Source: DSVZ01 sp037439785 (GTDB lineage: Bacteria; Verrucomicrobiota; Verrucomicrobiia; Limisphaerales; J093). Taken from it: a stretch of DNA of 64,000 nt. A program made the position numbers and the translations under genes. The notes under the pieces were generated by a model that did no database searches, was not told the DNA's origin, and worked only from the letters and a program-made list of their open reading frames with translations. This document shows positions 1 to 9,014 of the stretch, one piece after another (the stretch's first letter is position 1; each line of letters opens with the position of its first letter). Location of the stretch: positions 65,080 to 129,079 of the forward strand of contig JBBIVJ010000007.1 in NCBI GenBank assembly GCA_037439785.1. Reading direction: 5' to 3'.

Positions 1-19
1 CTGCAAGCAGCGGCGAGGT

Positions 20-48
20 TTGACGGGCGTGGGCGTGGCTGTTACAAG
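20..48 (+). promoter_or_regulatory. Candidate sigma-70-type promoter of pyrH-frr
   Basis: TTGACG at 20-25 is separated by 17 bases from TACAAG at 43-48. Transcription would start near 55, leaving a leader of about 80 bases before pyrH. The -35 is a near-perfect match and the -10 matches 4 of 6. This is motif evidence only. Confidence 0.4.
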
Positions 49-137
49 GCCCGCGGCGAGGGGACCGGCCCGGATGAGGCACCACCTGCAGGGCGGTGGC
101 CAGTGGCGGCCGGCGCTTCACGCCTTCCCGACCTGCC

Positions 138-869
138 ATGAGCGAAGCGCCCACCCTGAAATACCATCGCATCCTGCTCAAGATCACCGGTGAGGCCCTG
201 GGTGAGGCCGGCAGCGGCAGCGGCATTTGCCCCGAACGCATCCACGAAATCGCCCGGGAAATCCGGCAGGTACGTGAGCTGGGGGTGCAGGTGGTCGTGG
301 TGGTCGGCGGGGGGAACATCTACCGCGGGGTGCGCGGATGCGAGAAGGGCATGGACCGCGCCACCGGCGACTACATGGGCATGTTGGCCACGGTCATCAA
401 CGCCCTGGCCCTGCAGGATGCCCTGGAAAAACAGGGCGTGCCCACCCGCGTCCAGAGCGCCCTCACCATGGCCCAGGTGGCCGAGCCGTTCATCCGCCGC
501 CGCGCCGTCCGGCACCTGGAAAAAGGCCGGGTGGTCATCTTCGCCGGCGGCACCGGCAACCCCTACTTCTCCACCGACACCGCCGCGGCCCTGCGCGCCA
601 ACGAAATCGGCGCCGACGTCGTGCTCAAGGCCACCAAGGTGGATGGCATCTACAGCGAGGACCCCAAGAAAAACCCCGTCGCGCGCCGCTTCGACCGCAT
701 CACCTACCAACAGGCCCTGGACCTGCGGCTGGAGGTCATGGACGCCACCGCCTTCGCCATGTGCCGCGACAACGCCATGCCCATCGTGGTGTTTGACCTG
801 TTCCGCTCTGGCAACATCCGGCGCGTGGTCACCGGCGAGCCCATCGGCACGCTGGTCAGCGGTGGTTGA
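138..869 (+). CDS. pyrH: UMP kinase
   Basis: UMP kinase phosphorylates UMP to UDP in pyrimidine nucleotide synthesis, in the cytoplasm. The 243-residue product has the usual length of bacterial PyrH. It shows the amino-acid-kinase fold signatures: an N-terminal KITGEAL segment, the glycine-rich VVGGGN loop, GTGNPYFSTD near the middle and the VDGIYSEDP segment. The reading frame is open from 96, but the ATG at 138 gives the normal N-terminus (MSEAP, then KYHRILLKITGE). frr follows 50 bases downstream on the same strand, the widespread pyrH-frr pairing, so the two are probably co-transcribed. Confidence 0.97.
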   Translation: MSEAPTLKYHRILLKITGEALGEAGSGSGICPERIHEIAREIRQVRELGVQVVVVVGGGNIYRGVRGCEKGMDRATGDYMGMLATVINALALQDALEKQGVPTRVQSALTMAQVAEPFIRRRAVRHLEKGRVVIFAGGTGNPYFSTDTAAALRANEIGADVVLKATKVDGIYSEDPKKNPVARRFDRITYQQALDLRLEVMDATAFAMCRDNAMPIVVFDLFRSGNIRRVVTGEPIGTLVSGG

Positions 870-919
870 CGCCGGCGGGCGGCCCCTTTATACCACCATT
901 CCAAACGCCTCTTCAGCCT

Positions 920-1480
920 ATGTCCCTCGACGACATTCTCCTCGAAGCCGAAGAAAAAATGTCCAAAACCGAGCAGGTCGTGGTGCATGAATTTGCCGGC
1001 GTCCGCACCGGCAAGGCCTCCCCCGCCCTGGTCGAGAACCTCCTGGTCGAGGCCTACGGCACCCAGATGCGCATCCGCGAACTGGCCGGCATCACCACCC
1101 CCGAACCGCGCGTGCTGGTGATCAGCCCCTGGGATGCAAACATGTTGCACCCCATCGAAAAAGCCATCCAAAAGGCCAATCTCGGTCTCAACCCGGCCAT
1201 TGACAAAAAGGTCATCCGGCTGGTCTTCCCCGAACTCAGCGGCGAGCGCCGCCAGGAATTCATCAAGGTGGTCCGCAAAATGGCCGAGGATGGCCGCGTG
1301 GCCATCCGCCACGTGCGCCGCGACGCCATGGAAGCGCTCAAAAAAACGGTTAAGGCCGGCCACGTGGGCGAGGACGACGAGAAGCACGCGGAGAAAGAGC
1401 TGCAGAAGCTCACCGACCAGTACGTCGCCAAAATTGACCAGCACCTGGCCCACAAGGAGAAAGAAATTCTGACCGTTTGA
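920..1480 (+). CDS. frr: Ribosome recycling factor
   Basis: The ribosome recycling factor splits post-termination ribosomes together with EF-G. The 186-residue product has the family length and its hallmarks: an early VRTGKASPALVE segment, then the LAGITTPEPRVLVISPWD domain II stretch, and a C-terminal helical KxxxHxxEDDEKHAEKELQ region. The open frame starts at 866, overlapping the end of pyrH, but the ATG at 920 gives the expected N-terminus (MSLDDILLEAEEKM). It sits directly behind pyrH. Confidence 0.97.
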   Translation: MSLDDILLEAEEKMSKTEQVVVHEFAGVRTGKASPALVENLLVEAYGTQMRIRELAGITTPEPRVLVISPWDANMLHPIEKAIQKANLGLNPAIDKKVIRLVFPELSGERRQEFIKVVRKMAEDGRVAIRHVRRDAMEALKKTVKAGHVGEDDEKHAEKELQKLTDQYVAKIDQHLAHKEKEILTV

Positions 1481-1923
1481 GGGCGGCAGTGGGCCGCGAC
1501 GGGCGACACCGGTGAGGCAATTCGAGCAGGTCACCTCGGCTGCTGACACCGCGCAGCCTGCCACCGGCGCGCAGCTTCCAGTTACCAAGTAGCGGGGAAT
1601 CCACCCTCCGGGCCGTCGGGGAGGGTTTGCCCTTCTGGCCCCGCCCGCTGCCCGCCACGGAGGCACGCTGATCCAGAAAGCGGCAGAAGACTGCCGCGCG
1701 GAAAAGCCGCCCCCGATGGGCACCAGCTTTTGGAACGCGCCAGCCCCCCGGCGCACCTGGGCAGTGTCGGCCAGTTCGGACTTCGACCTTCGGACTTCCC
1801 GGCCCGGCAGGAAACCGGGTACCGGCGTGGTCGCTGCCGGCGTGAGCCGGCGGAAAGCAGGTCCGCTGCGTCACCGCGGCGGCTCCGGGCATTTCGGGTG
1901 CGCAAGCGCGCTCGCCCCGGCGC
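1481..1923. other. Intergenic region without a supported gene
   Basis: About 440 bases follow frr. Open frames here are GC-driven and resemble no protein I recognise. A perfect 7-bp stem with a 4-base loop lies at 1680-1697 (GCGGCAG-AAGA-CTGCCGC). It is of the small-hairpin type seen in other gaps of this window. Confidence 0.5.
1680..1697. repeat. Small perfect hairpin (REP-like)
   Basis: A perfect 7-bp inverted repeat, GCGGCAG/CTGCCGC, encloses AAGA. There is no T-run on either side, so it is not an obvious terminator. It resembles the intergenic hairpins at 18417 and 24080 in size and in its purine loop. Confidence 0.45.
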
Positions 1924-1952
1924 TTGACGTTCGGGTGGCGCCGGCGTGTCAT
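1924..1952 (+). promoter_or_regulatory. Candidate promoter for the exported protein at 1960
   Basis: TTGACG (1924-1929), 17 bases, then TGTCAT (1947-1952). The -10 ends 7 bases before the ATG at 1960, which would make the message leaderless and favours that start over those at 1924 and 1951. Confidence 0.35.
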
Positions 1953-1959
1953 GCCCTCG

Positions 1960-2976
1960 ATGAAACGATGCTTTCTGGCCGGGCTGTGCGCGGCAGGTCT
2001 GGCCGTTGGTGCAGGCGGGTGGGGGGCCGCCGCCCTGCGGGCCGGGGATTTGGCAGGGCTGAGGCTGTTCAAGGCCGGCTGGTATGTCCAGACGGGGGAT
2101 GCGGAGCTGGAACTGCTCCCCCAGGCCCAGCAGCCCTTTGATTTCACCGCGACCGCGGCGCTGAGTCCGGAACTGCTCGCGGACCCGGATGCCCTGATGT
2201 TCCTGGCGGGCCTGTCGCTGCGCACCCCGGGAGGCCGCACCGAGGCTATGGAACTCGATCCCCTGGCCGGTCTGTTTGTCTGGTACGAGGGCGCGGTCTC
2301 GGCCCAGGCCCTGAACCTGCGTTACGGCGCTGGCACGTACCGCTTCACGCTGCACAGCCTGATCAGCGGCGACACCAGCTTCACCGTGCCGCTGGCGCCG
2401 GATGACTACCCGCCCGCCCCGCACCTGCTCAACTTCACCGCTGCACAGGCGGTGGACCCGGCGCGGGAATTCACCCTGGAATGGAACGCCTTCACCGGCG
2501 AGGGCGAACGGCTCATTGGCCTGGAACTCGCCCGCGCCGAAACCTTCGAGGTGGTCTGGGCGGCACATCCGTTACCCGGCGACGCCACCACGCACCGCAT
2601 CCCCGCCGGGGTGCTCGCGCCGGAGACCCGCTACCGGCTGAACCTTTGGTTCACGCGCTACACCCACGCCGCGCCCACCGCCGACCCGCCGGCCTTCGCC
2701 GGCTTCGAGTCCTTCACCGAAGTGCCGCTGCGCACCGTGCAGCCGGGCGGCAGCCCGCAGGTGCGGTTCACCACCTGGCGGCGGCTGCCCGACGGCGGGC
2801 TTGAACTGACCCTCGAAGGTCCACCCGGCGCGCGCCTCACCCTCCAGGGGGCGGAGGGCGTGACCGGTCCCTGGACGGCATTGGAGACGCGCCCCGCTGC
2901 CGGCATCACCGCCACCTTCGTGGTCCCGGCCGGGCAACTGGGAGCGCGCCGATTCTTCCGCGCCCGGATCGAATGA
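1960..2976 (+). CDS. Exported protein of unknown function with lineage-type C-terminal tail
   Basis: I do not recognise a family for this protein of about 338 residues. It begins with a signal peptide (MKRCFLAGLCAAGLAVGAGG) and is otherwise beta-rich and low in lysine. The middle third (E-F-T-L-E-W-N through the pre-2700 region) reads like a fibronectin- or Ig-type sandwich. The last roughly 45 residues form a small domain ending RRFFRARIE, a tail shared with other exported proteins here (ends at 49658 and 63867). Alternative starts are the TTG at 1924 and the ATG at 1951. The stop overlaps the start of the next gene (ATGA), so the two are probably translationally coupled. Confidence 0.75.
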   Translation: MKRCFLAGLCAAGLAVGAGGWGAAALRAGDLAGLRLFKAGWYVQTGDAELELLPQAQQPFDFTATAALSPELLADPDALMFLAGLSLRTPGGRTEAMELDPLAGLFVWYEGAVSAQALNLRYGAGTYRFTLHSLISGDTSFTVPLAPDDYPPAPHLLNFTAAQAVDPAREFTLEWNAFTGEGERLIGLELARAETFEVVWAAHPLPGDATTHRIPAGVLAPETRYRLNLWFTRYTHAAPTADPPAFAGFESFTEVPLRTVQPGGSPQVRFTTWRRLPDGGLELTLEGPPGARLTLQGAEGVTGPWTALETRPAAGITATFVVPAGQLGARRFFRARIE

Positions 2977-4187
2977 CCCACCCCGCCCGCCTCCTCCGGT
3001 CGCCCCGCCGGTCCGGTCGGCTGCGCCCGTGGCTCCTGCTTGCCTGCCTGGCAGCGGGGCTGCCGGTGCTGGCGGGCGAAGCCACCGTGCCGGCGCCAGT
3101 GTGGTCCCGCGGTCTGCCGACCACGCCGGACTTTTTCCCCATCGCCGTCTGGCTGCAGCCGCCGGCCAGGGCGAAGGCGTATCGCGAAGCCGGCATCAAC
3201 CTCTACGTGGGCCTGTGGCGCGGCCCCACCGGGGCGCAGTTGGCCGCGCTACGCGAAGCCGGCATGAAGGTTATTTGCGAACAAAACCAGGTCGGGCTCG
3301 CGCACCGGGACGACCCAACCATCGTGGGCTGGATGCACGGGGACGAGCCGGACAACGCCCAGCCCCTGGGCGAGTGGCGCGGGTACGGCCCGCCCATCCC
3401 TCCCGCGCAGATCGTGGCGGATTACGAACGCCTGCGGCAACGCGACCCCACCCGGCCGGTGTTCCTGAACCTCGGCCAGGGCGTGGCGTGGGATGACTGG
3501 CACGGCCGGGGCGTGCGCTCCCGGCACCCCGAGGATTATCCCGAGTACGTGAAGGGCTCGGACATCGTGTCGTTCGACATCTACCCGGTCACCCACGACC
3601 GGCCGGCGGTGAGCAGCAACCTCTGGTACGTGGCCCGCGGGGTCGAGCGGCTGGTGCGCTGGACCGGCGGGGCCAAGCCGGTCTGGTGCTGCATCGAGAC
3701 CACTCGCATCTCCCATCCCACCGCCAAGCCCACGCCCCACCAGGTCCGCGCCGAGGTCTGGATGGCGCTCATCCACGGCGCGCGCGGGCTCATCTACTTC
3801 GTGCACGAGTGGAAGCCGCGGTTCCGCGAGTCGGCCCTGCTGGAGGACCCCGAACTGCTCCCGGCGGTGACGCAGCTCAACCGCCAGATTCTCGAACTGG
3901 CGCCGGTCCTCAACGCCCCCACCCTCGCCGACGCCGTGCGCGTGCAGGCAGACGACCCGGCCGTGCCGGTGGCGGTGATGGCCAAACGCCACGCCGCCGC
4001 GCTTTACCTCTTCACCGTGACCCTCCGGGACCGGCCGGTGCGGGCGCGCTTCGCGGTGGCGGGGCTGGCGGGAGACACTCCGATCGAGGTGCTGGGCGAG
4101 GACCGCCGCCTGCTCGCGCGCGACGGGGTGTTCGAGGACGACTTCCCCGGCTACGGCGTGCACCTCTACCGCCTGGCCGCGCCCTGA
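2973..4187 (+). CDS. Exported TIM-barrel glycoside-hydrolase-like protein
   Basis: This 404-residue protein has an Arg-rich N-terminus, a hydrophobic signal segment (WLLLACLAAGLPVLAG) and then a barrel-like body. Likely strand/active-site segments are INLYVGLW, VGWMHGDEPDN, DIVSFDIYPVTH, WCCIETTR and ARGLIYFVHEW. The GDEPDN acidic pair and the later CIETTR glutamate sit where a retaining glycosidase of the GH-A clan has its acid/base and nucleophile, but I cannot assign a numbered family. A short beta domain follows. The gene overlaps its upstream neighbour by 4 bases. Confidence 0.75.
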   Translation: MTHPARLLRSPRRSGRLRPWLLLACLAAGLPVLAGEATVPAPVWSRGLPTTPDFFPIAVWLQPPARAKAYREAGINLYVGLWRGPTGAQLAALREAGMKVICEQNQVGLAHRDDPTIVGWMHGDEPDNAQPLGEWRGYGPPIPPAQIVADYERLRQRDPTRPVFLNLGQGVAWDDWHGRGVRSRHPEDYPEYVKGSDIVSFDIYPVTHDRPAVSSNLWYVARGVERLVRWTGGAKPVWCCIETTRISHPTAKPTPHQVRAEVWMALIHGARGLIYFVHEWKPRFRESALLEDPELLPAVTQLNRQILELAPVLNAPTLADAVRVQADDPAVPVAVMAKRHAAALYLFTVTLRDRPVRARFAVAGLAGDTPIEVLGEDRRLLARDGVFEDDFPGYGVHLYRLAAP

Positions 4188-4193
4188 ACGGGG

Positions 4194-4221
4194 TTGCTTC
4201 CCGCGGCTCGCGACGCAGACT
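4194..4221 (+). promoter_or_regulatory. Candidate promoter of the beta-helix gene
   Basis: TTGCTT (4194-4199), 16 bases, CAGACT (4216-4221), ending 6 bases before the ATG at 4228. The position matches the leaderless pattern described in the findings. The hexamers themselves are only moderate. Confidence 0.3.
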
Positions 4222-4227
4222 GCCGCC

Positions 4228-5499
4228 ATGCACGCTGCCTTTCCCTTGCTGAGTTTCCTGAGCTGGAGTCTGGTCGCTGCCGCCGCCGCGGTGCCGGAGG
4301 TCCTCAACGTCCGCGACTTCGGCGCACGCGGTGACGATCAGGCCGACGACACCGCCGCCTTTCAAAAGGCGCTGGCTGCCGCCGGGGCTGCCGGCGGCGG
4401 GACCGTGTTCGCGCCGCGGGGCAACTACCGCTTCGCCGGCCGCCTGAACGTACCCAACGCCGTGACCCTGCGCGGCGTCTGGGAATCTGTGCCCGCCCAC
4501 AATGGTCTGCGCGACGCCGGCCTGCCCAAGCCGACCGATGACGGCACCACGTTCCTGGTCACGGCCGACGCGGGGACCGAGGACGCCCCGGCCTTCCTCA
4601 CCCTGAACGTGAACAGCACCCTCAAGGGGGTGGTGATTTACTACCCGGAACAGAAGGCGGATGACGTGCCGGTGCCCTATCCCTATGCCATCGCCCTGCG
4701 TGGCAAGAACCCGGCGGTGCTGGCGGTCGAGCTGCTCAACCCCTACAACGGCATAGACGCCTCCCGCAACGAGCGGCACCTGATCCGCGACGTGCACGGC
4801 CAGCCGCTGCGCCGCGGGATTTACGTGGATCAGATTTACGACATCGGCCGCATCGAGAACGTCCACTTCAACCCGTGGTGGAGCATGAAGCCGAAGCTCT
4901 TTCAGTGGCAGATGGAAAACGGCGAGGCCTTTATCTTCGGGCGCACGGACTGGCAGTACGTCTTCAACACCTTCTGCTTCGGCTACAAGGTCGGCTACCG
5001 CTTCATCAAGACCCGCGCCGGCGTCTGCAACGGCAACTTCCTGGGCATCGGCGCCGACGACTGCTTCACCGCCGTGGTGGTCGAGGAGGCCGCTCCCTAC
5101 GGCCTGCTCATCACCAACGGCGAGTTCGTGAGCTTCCACGGGCCGGACCCGACGATGGTCGAGGTGCAGGCAACGCACACCGGGGCGGTGCGGTTCGTCA
5201 ACTGCGCCTTCTGGGGGCCGTGCCACCAGATCGCCCGCGTAGCCGGCTCGGGTACGGTGGGGTTCAGCGACTGCACCTTCGTGCAGTGGGACGCGAAGAA
5301 GGAGGGGCGGCACGCGATCCAGGCCGCCGGCGGCACGTTGCTGGTGCGGGGGTGTGAGTTCCGGGCCGACCGCCCCCAAATCGAGCTGGGGGAAGGGGTG
5401 CGGCGGGCAGTGGTTACCGACAACATCTTCACCGGCCCGGCCCGGGTGACCCACCGCGGTGGCGGGCGCGTGGTGGTGACCAACAACGTGGCGGATTGA
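4228..5499 (+). CDS. Exported pectate-lyase-superfamily beta-helix protein
   Basis: A 423-residue protein with a signal peptide (MHAAFPLLSFLSWSLVAAAAA) is followed directly by LNVRDFGARGDDQADDTAAFQKAL. This is the classic opening of the Pectate_lyase_3/GH28-GH55 right-handed beta-helix family. The rest consists of short repeated beta rungs (VRFVNCAFWG, GTVGFSDCTF, LVRGCEF, AVVTDNIFTG) as expected for a parallel helix. Such proteins cleave or bind acidic or branched polysaccharides outside the cell. The substrate cannot be read from the sequence. It belongs to the exported carbohydrate-active set at 3-7 kb. Confidence 0.85.
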   Translation: MHAAFPLLSFLSWSLVAAAAAVPEVLNVRDFGARGDDQADDTAAFQKALAAAGAAGGGTVFAPRGNYRFAGRLNVPNAVTLRGVWESVPAHNGLRDAGLPKPTDDGTTFLVTADAGTEDAPAFLTLNVNSTLKGVVIYYPEQKADDVPVPYPYAIALRGKNPAVLAVELLNPYNGIDASRNERHLIRDVHGQPLRRGIYVDQIYDIGRIENVHFNPWWSMKPKLFQWQMENGEAFIFGRTDWQYVFNTFCFGYKVGYRFIKTRAGVCNGNFLGIGADDCFTAVVVEEAAPYGLLITNGEFVSFHGPDPTMVEVQATHTGAVRFVNCAFWGPCHQIARVAGSGTVGFSDCTFVQWDAKKEGRHAIQAAGGTLLVRGCEFRADRPQIELGEGVRRAVVTDNIFTGPARVTHRGGGRVVVTNNVAD

Positions 5500-5594
5500 C
5501 GGCCGCGGCGGAGGCTGTCCCGCCTCTCTGCCCGCCCGCCAAGGGCCGGCCTTGCTCTGGCGGGCTTCCCGTCGCCCGGGCGCCCGTTGCGGGG

Positions 5595-6440
5595 TCAGCG
5601 GCCCGCGCCCGGCCGTTGGTACACTCGCACGTAATCCACCACGAACTGCTGCGGAAACGCGCCGTCGTCCACCCCCTTCTGGCCGCCCCAGGTACCGCCG
5701 ATGGCCAGGTTGAGGATCAGGTACTGGGGTGCATCGAAGGGCCAGGAGTCGGGGCCGGTGCCGTCGTTTTCGAGGGTGAAGTACTTCCGGTCGTCCACGA
5801 AGAAGTCGAGTTTTTGCGGTGACCATTCGAGGGCATAGACGTGGAAGGCCTCCGCGGCGTCCGGCACGCGGGTGCGGGCGCCCCGGCCGTTGCCGCGGGC
5901 GTGGTTGAAGCCGCGGGTGTGGACGTTGGCGTGGACCACGCCCGGGTCATGGCCCACATATTCGAGGATGTCCATTTCCCCGCAGGCCGGCCACCCCACC
6001 TGGGTGATGTTGGTGCCGAGGGTCCAGAACGCCGGCCAGGTGCCGCGCCCGGCCGGCAGCCTGGCGCGGACCTCAAACCGCCCGTAGGTCCAGGCGGCCC
6101 GGCCCCGCGTGGTCAGGCTGGCCGAGGTGTACTCCGCCCACGGCCGCCGCTCCTGCCAGCGGCGCTCGGGCGCGTCCGGGCGATGGCGCGGGTTGGGCCA
6201 GCGCTCCCGGCGCGCCTCGATGATCAGGTGACCGCCCTCGACGCGGGCATTTTCGCGTCGCCCCACCGTGTAGTACTGGAGTTCCTGGTTGCGCACGAAC
6301 CCCTCTTCCTGCACCCAGCGGGCGGGGTCCGGCAGGCCGTCGCGGTCAAACTCATCCGCCCAGACCGGTTCCCACTCGGCAGCGGCCAGACCCGGTCCGG
6401 TCCCCACCAGGACACCCAGGAGCAACAGCAGGCGTTTCAT
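5595..6440 (-). CDS. Exported GH16 beta-glucanase (laminarinase-like)
   Basis: The 281-residue product has a signal peptide (MKRLLLLLGVLVGTGPGLAAA) and then a complete GH16 jelly-roll domain. WADEFD lies near residue 28, the ASLTTRGRAAWTYGRFEVRAR segment around 108-127, and the catalytic ExDxxE motif with Glu155, Asp157 and Glu160 (EMDILE). The C-terminus has the family's LILNLAIGGTWGG and VDYVRVYQ segments. The motif with a bulge (ExDxxE) is the form seen in laminarinases and lichenases that cut beta-1,3 or mixed-linkage glucan. The frame is open to 7184, but that upstream part is antisense to the DUF1080 gene. The ATG at 6440 precedes the signal peptide. Confidence 0.92.
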   Translation of the reverse strand: MKRLLLLLGVLVGTGPGLAAAEWEPVWADEFDRDGLPDPARWVQEEGFVRNQELQYYTVGRRENARVEGGHLIIEARRERWPNPRHRPDAPERRWQERRPWAEYTSASLTTRGRAAWTYGRFEVRARLPAGRGTWPAFWTLGTNITQVGWPACGEMDILEYVGHDPGVVHANVHTRGFNHARGNGRGARTRVPDAAEAFHVYALEWSPQKLDFFVDDRKYFTLENDGTGPDSWPFDAPQYLILNLAIGGTWGGQKGVDDGAFPQQFVVDYVRVYQRPGAGR

Positions 6441-6446
6441 GACGAC

Positions 6447-6475
6447 AGCCTGCGCCGAAGCCCGACGGTTGTCGA
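6447..6475 (-). promoter_or_regulatory. Candidate promoter of the GH16 gene
   Basis: On the minus strand, TCGACA (6475-6470) is followed after 17 bases by CAGGCT (6452-6447), ending 6 bases before the ATG at 6440. The -35 differs from TTGACA at one position and the -10 is weak. Confidence 0.3.
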
Positions 6476-6575
6476 GCCGTCGGGGCCCCGGCCCGGAGGC
6501 GCACACCCGTTCACGCCGCCCAGGGAGTGGCAATTTCCGCTCGTCAGACCCCGCGGGCCGTTTCACGCTGCCGGC

Positions 6576-7253
6576 ATGAAGGCCTGTGACTTCTGCCGGT
6601 GGACTCTGACAACCCTGGCCGTTCCGGTCGGGCTGGCCCTGGGCGGGGAATGGACGCCGTTGTTCAATGGCCGTGACCTCGAGGGCTGGGTCCAGCGCGG
6701 CGGCAAGGCGCGTTATTTCGTCGAGCACGGCGAGATCGTGGGCGAGTCGGTCCCGAACACGCCCAATTCCTTCCTGTGCACGGCGCGTGCCTACACCAAC
6801 TTCATCCTCGAACTGGAGTTCAAGCCCTCCGCCGGCCTGAACTCCGGCATCCAGGTACGCAGCGAATGTTTCGCGGAGCCCAGGGCGGTGGAGATCGCCG
6901 GCAAGACCTTCCGCATCCCTGCCGGCCGCGTGCACGGCTACCAGGTCGAAATTGATCCCAGCGCGCGCGGCTGGACGGGGGGCCTCTACGACGAGGCCCG
7001 GCGCGGCTGGCTGTGCGACCTCAAGGACAACGAGGCGGCGCGGAAGGCCCTGCGGCCCGGCACCTGGAACACCCTCCGCATCGAATGCCGCGGCGATCTC
7101 CTCCGCACCTGGGTCAACGGCGTGCCGGCGGCGGAACTCCGGGATGCGGTAACGCCGGCCGGCTTCATCGGCCTGCAGGTGCACGGGGTGGGGGAACGGA
7201 CCGAGCCGCTGCAGGTGCGCTGGCGGAACCTGCGCCTCCAGGAGCTGCCCTGA
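6576..7253 (+). CDS. Exported DUF1080 protein (3-keto-disaccharide hydrolase type)
   Basis: The 225-residue product begins with a signal segment (CRWTLTTLAVPVGLALGG), then the family opening W-T-P-L-F-N-G-R-D-L-E-G-W. Further hallmarks are GLNSGIQVRSE near residue 90, YQVEIDPSARGWTGGLYDE and a terminal VRWRNLRLQEL. DUF1080 proteins are concanavalin-like sandwiches, and members hydrolyse 3-keto-disaccharides. The frame extends upstream to 5841 only as antisense to GH16. The ATG at 6576 begins the signal peptide. A Gfo/Idh/MocA oxidoreductase, the usual partner in 3-keto-sugar routes, lies at 10577-11734. Confidence 0.9.
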   Translation: MKACDFCRWTLTTLAVPVGLALGGEWTPLFNGRDLEGWVQRGGKARYFVEHGEIVGESVPNTPNSFLCTARAYTNFILELEFKPSAGLNSGIQVRSECFAEPRAVEIAGKTFRIPAGRVHGYQVEIDPSARGWTGGLYDEARRGWLCDLKDNEAARKALRPGTWNTLRIECRGDLLRTWVNGVPAAELRDAVTPAGFIGLQVHGVGERTEPLQVRWRNLRLQELP

Positions 7254-7307
7254 AGCGTCCGCGAGGCCGCAGGGTCCGACGGGGCCGCCGCCGGCACCGA
7301 CCGCGCG

Positions 7308-8654
7308 CTAGGACGGGACCGAGCGGGTGGCTTTGCGTCCGGTGCCCTGCGGGATGGCCTGGAAGGCCTCGATCTTGTCCGCGGCCATGCGCGCCGCGGT
7401 GTACACCTCCTTCGCCGCCCGGCGCGCCGCGGCGGCCAGCGCGGCCCGGCGCTCCGGATCGAGCAGCAGCTTTTCCAGGGCGTCGGCCAGGGCCTCGGGG
7501 TTCTCCGGCTCGCAGAGTTCGCCGGCGCCGCTGGTCTCGACGATTTCAGGGAAGGCCGCCACCCGCGGCTGCACCACCGGCACGCCGGCGGCCAGGGCTT
7601 CGATCAGGTACAGGCCAAAGGCCTCGCCGCAGCGGGCCGGCACCGAGAAGAGGGTCAGGGAGCGCAGGAATTTGATCTTCGCCGGCCGGTCCAGGTTGGC
7701 GTAAAAGTCCACGTCCCCCAGCACGCCGGCCTGTCCCAGACGCCGCCGTTGTTCGGCCACGAAGCGGCGGTCCGCAGGACCGCAACTGCCGCCGATCTTC
7801 AGGCGCACGTGGGGGACGCGGACGCGGCGCTTGAGTTCGATGAAGGCCCCCACCAGGGTGTCCAGGCCCTTTTCGCGGCACATGCGGGCGAAGTAGCCGA
7901 TGGCCGGCGGGGCGGAGGGCGCGGTGTGGAGCGGGGAGGGGGCCAGGTGCGGGTCCTCGAAGCCGGTGGGGTTGATGCCCAGCGGCACCACGCGGAGGCG
8001 CTCGGGCGCCAGCCGGAGCCGCTCGGCCATGACGCCGGCAAAGAAGCGGCTCGGCGCCACAAACAGGTCCACGTCGTGGGTGCTTTCCGCCAGCAGTTTC
8101 CACGCTTCGGTGCTGTGCCGGGGCGTCAGGGCATCCAGGAAGGCATCCTCGCCGGCGAGCAGGCAGACCACCGGCGCGCCCACCCCCTGCCGCAGGCGGC
8201 GGGCCAGACCCAGGAGGAGCAGGTTGGAAAGCACGATGTAGTCCGGCTTGGGACGGGACTTGAGCCAGGCCACCAGCTCCTCCAGTTCACCGGCCTGGTT
8301 GCCGTGCTCGCCGTGCAACATCGAGAGGGTCAAATCGCCGACCTCGGCCGGGCGGGTTTTGGCGGCCAACCGGCCCACCCAGCGCAGCAGCCGGGGCTGG
8401 GCCAGCAGACGGTGCAACCAGGGCGGCATCGAGCGCAGCAACGCCCCCTGCTGGGCGAGGTACACGTTGATCCCGCTGAAGAAAATCGGCGTCCGCCCGC
8501 CGGCGGGCGGTTCGTCCAGCTTGACCGGCAGGTACAACGGCACCAGGAGCGCGTCGTGTCCCTGGCGACGCCACTCACCCACCAGCGCGTTGTCCCGTAT
8601 GCAGTTGCCGCAGTAGGAACCGCCGGTGCCGGGAGTGATTTGAATGAGGTTCAC
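7308..8654 (-). CDS. GT4-family glycosyltransferase
   Basis: A GT-B glycosyltransferase of about 448 residues, acting in the cytoplasm on an unknown sugar acceptor. The N-terminal half holds the ITPGTGGSYCGNCIRDNAL segment. The C-terminal half carries the GT4 core: VVPLGI, the donor-domain IGYFARMCREKGLDTL stretch, and the EX7E motif (E-A-F-G-L-Y-L-I-E) followed by PVVQPRVAAFPEIV. A TTG at 8723 keeps the frame open. I prefer the GTG at 8654 because VNLIQITPG is a natural first beta strand. The N-terminal CGNC pair is unusual for a glycosyltransferase. It stands alone between exported enzymes and the HEAT-thioredoxin gene. Confidence 0.85.
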   Translation of the reverse strand: MNLIQITPGTGGSYCGNCIRDNALVGEWRRQGHDALLVPLYLPVKLDEPPAGGRTPIFFSGINVYLAQQGALLRSMPPWLHRLLAQPRLLRWVGRLAAKTRPAEVGDLTLSMLHGEHGNQAGELEELVAWLKSRPKPDYIVLSNLLLLGLARRLRQGVGAPVVCLLAGEDAFLDALTPRHSTEAWKLLAESTHDVDLFVAPSRFFAGVMAERLRLAPERLRVVPLGINPTGFEDPHLAPSPLHTAPSAPPAIGYFARMCREKGLDTLVGAFIELKRRVRVPHVRLKIGGSCGPADRRFVAEQRRRLGQAGVLGDVDFYANLDRPAKIKFLRSLTLFSVPARCGEAFGLYLIEALAAGVPVVQPRVAAFPEIVETSGAGELCEPENPEALADALEKLLLDPERRAALAAAARRAAKEVYTAARMAADKIEAFQAIPQGTGRKATRSVPS

Positions 8655-9014
8655 GGCCGTGTCGGTGTTGTTGGAAAGTCCGAAGGCCTGCACGCCGCGC
8701 CACAACCCTGAAGCGCCGGGCAAGGCCGTGCTCCACTTGTGCCACTGCTGCGGCAGGGATGCAAGTGCCGGCCCGCGGCCGGCTTTTTGCCGGGGCGCAT
8801 TTCAGTTTCTGGCCGTGGCCGGGCTTGCCCTCGCGCTGGCTTCCCCGTCGGCTGTCTCGCGGGTTTTGTCTCCCGCTGACCCTCCGCCCGCGCTCGCGCA
8901 ACCGGCTGGGAGATCGGCGCTGCGGCTGGTGGGGAAACTGCCACGACGACCTCGGCAGCAAAGGCAGATGCGCTCCATCTGCCTCGCGCCTCCCGACCGC
9001 GCGGCGTGGGGCAC

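Noticed and set aside
4012..5826. A 604-codon open frame antisense to the beta-helix gene
   Set aside because: Composition is Arg/His/Pro-rich and it shadows a well-supported gene, so it is treated as a GC artefact.
8767..8788. Hairpin GCCGGCC-CGC-GGCCGGC followed by T5 on the plus strand
   Set aside because: It has the shape of a terminator, but both flanking genes are on the minus strand and no plus-strand gene ends here.
8963..8983. Inverted repeat GGCAGATG-CGCTC-CATCTGCC in the gap before the HEAT-thioredoxin gene's 3' end
   Set aside because: It could be a regulatory or REP-like element, but no pattern relates it to a gene or a second copy in the window.
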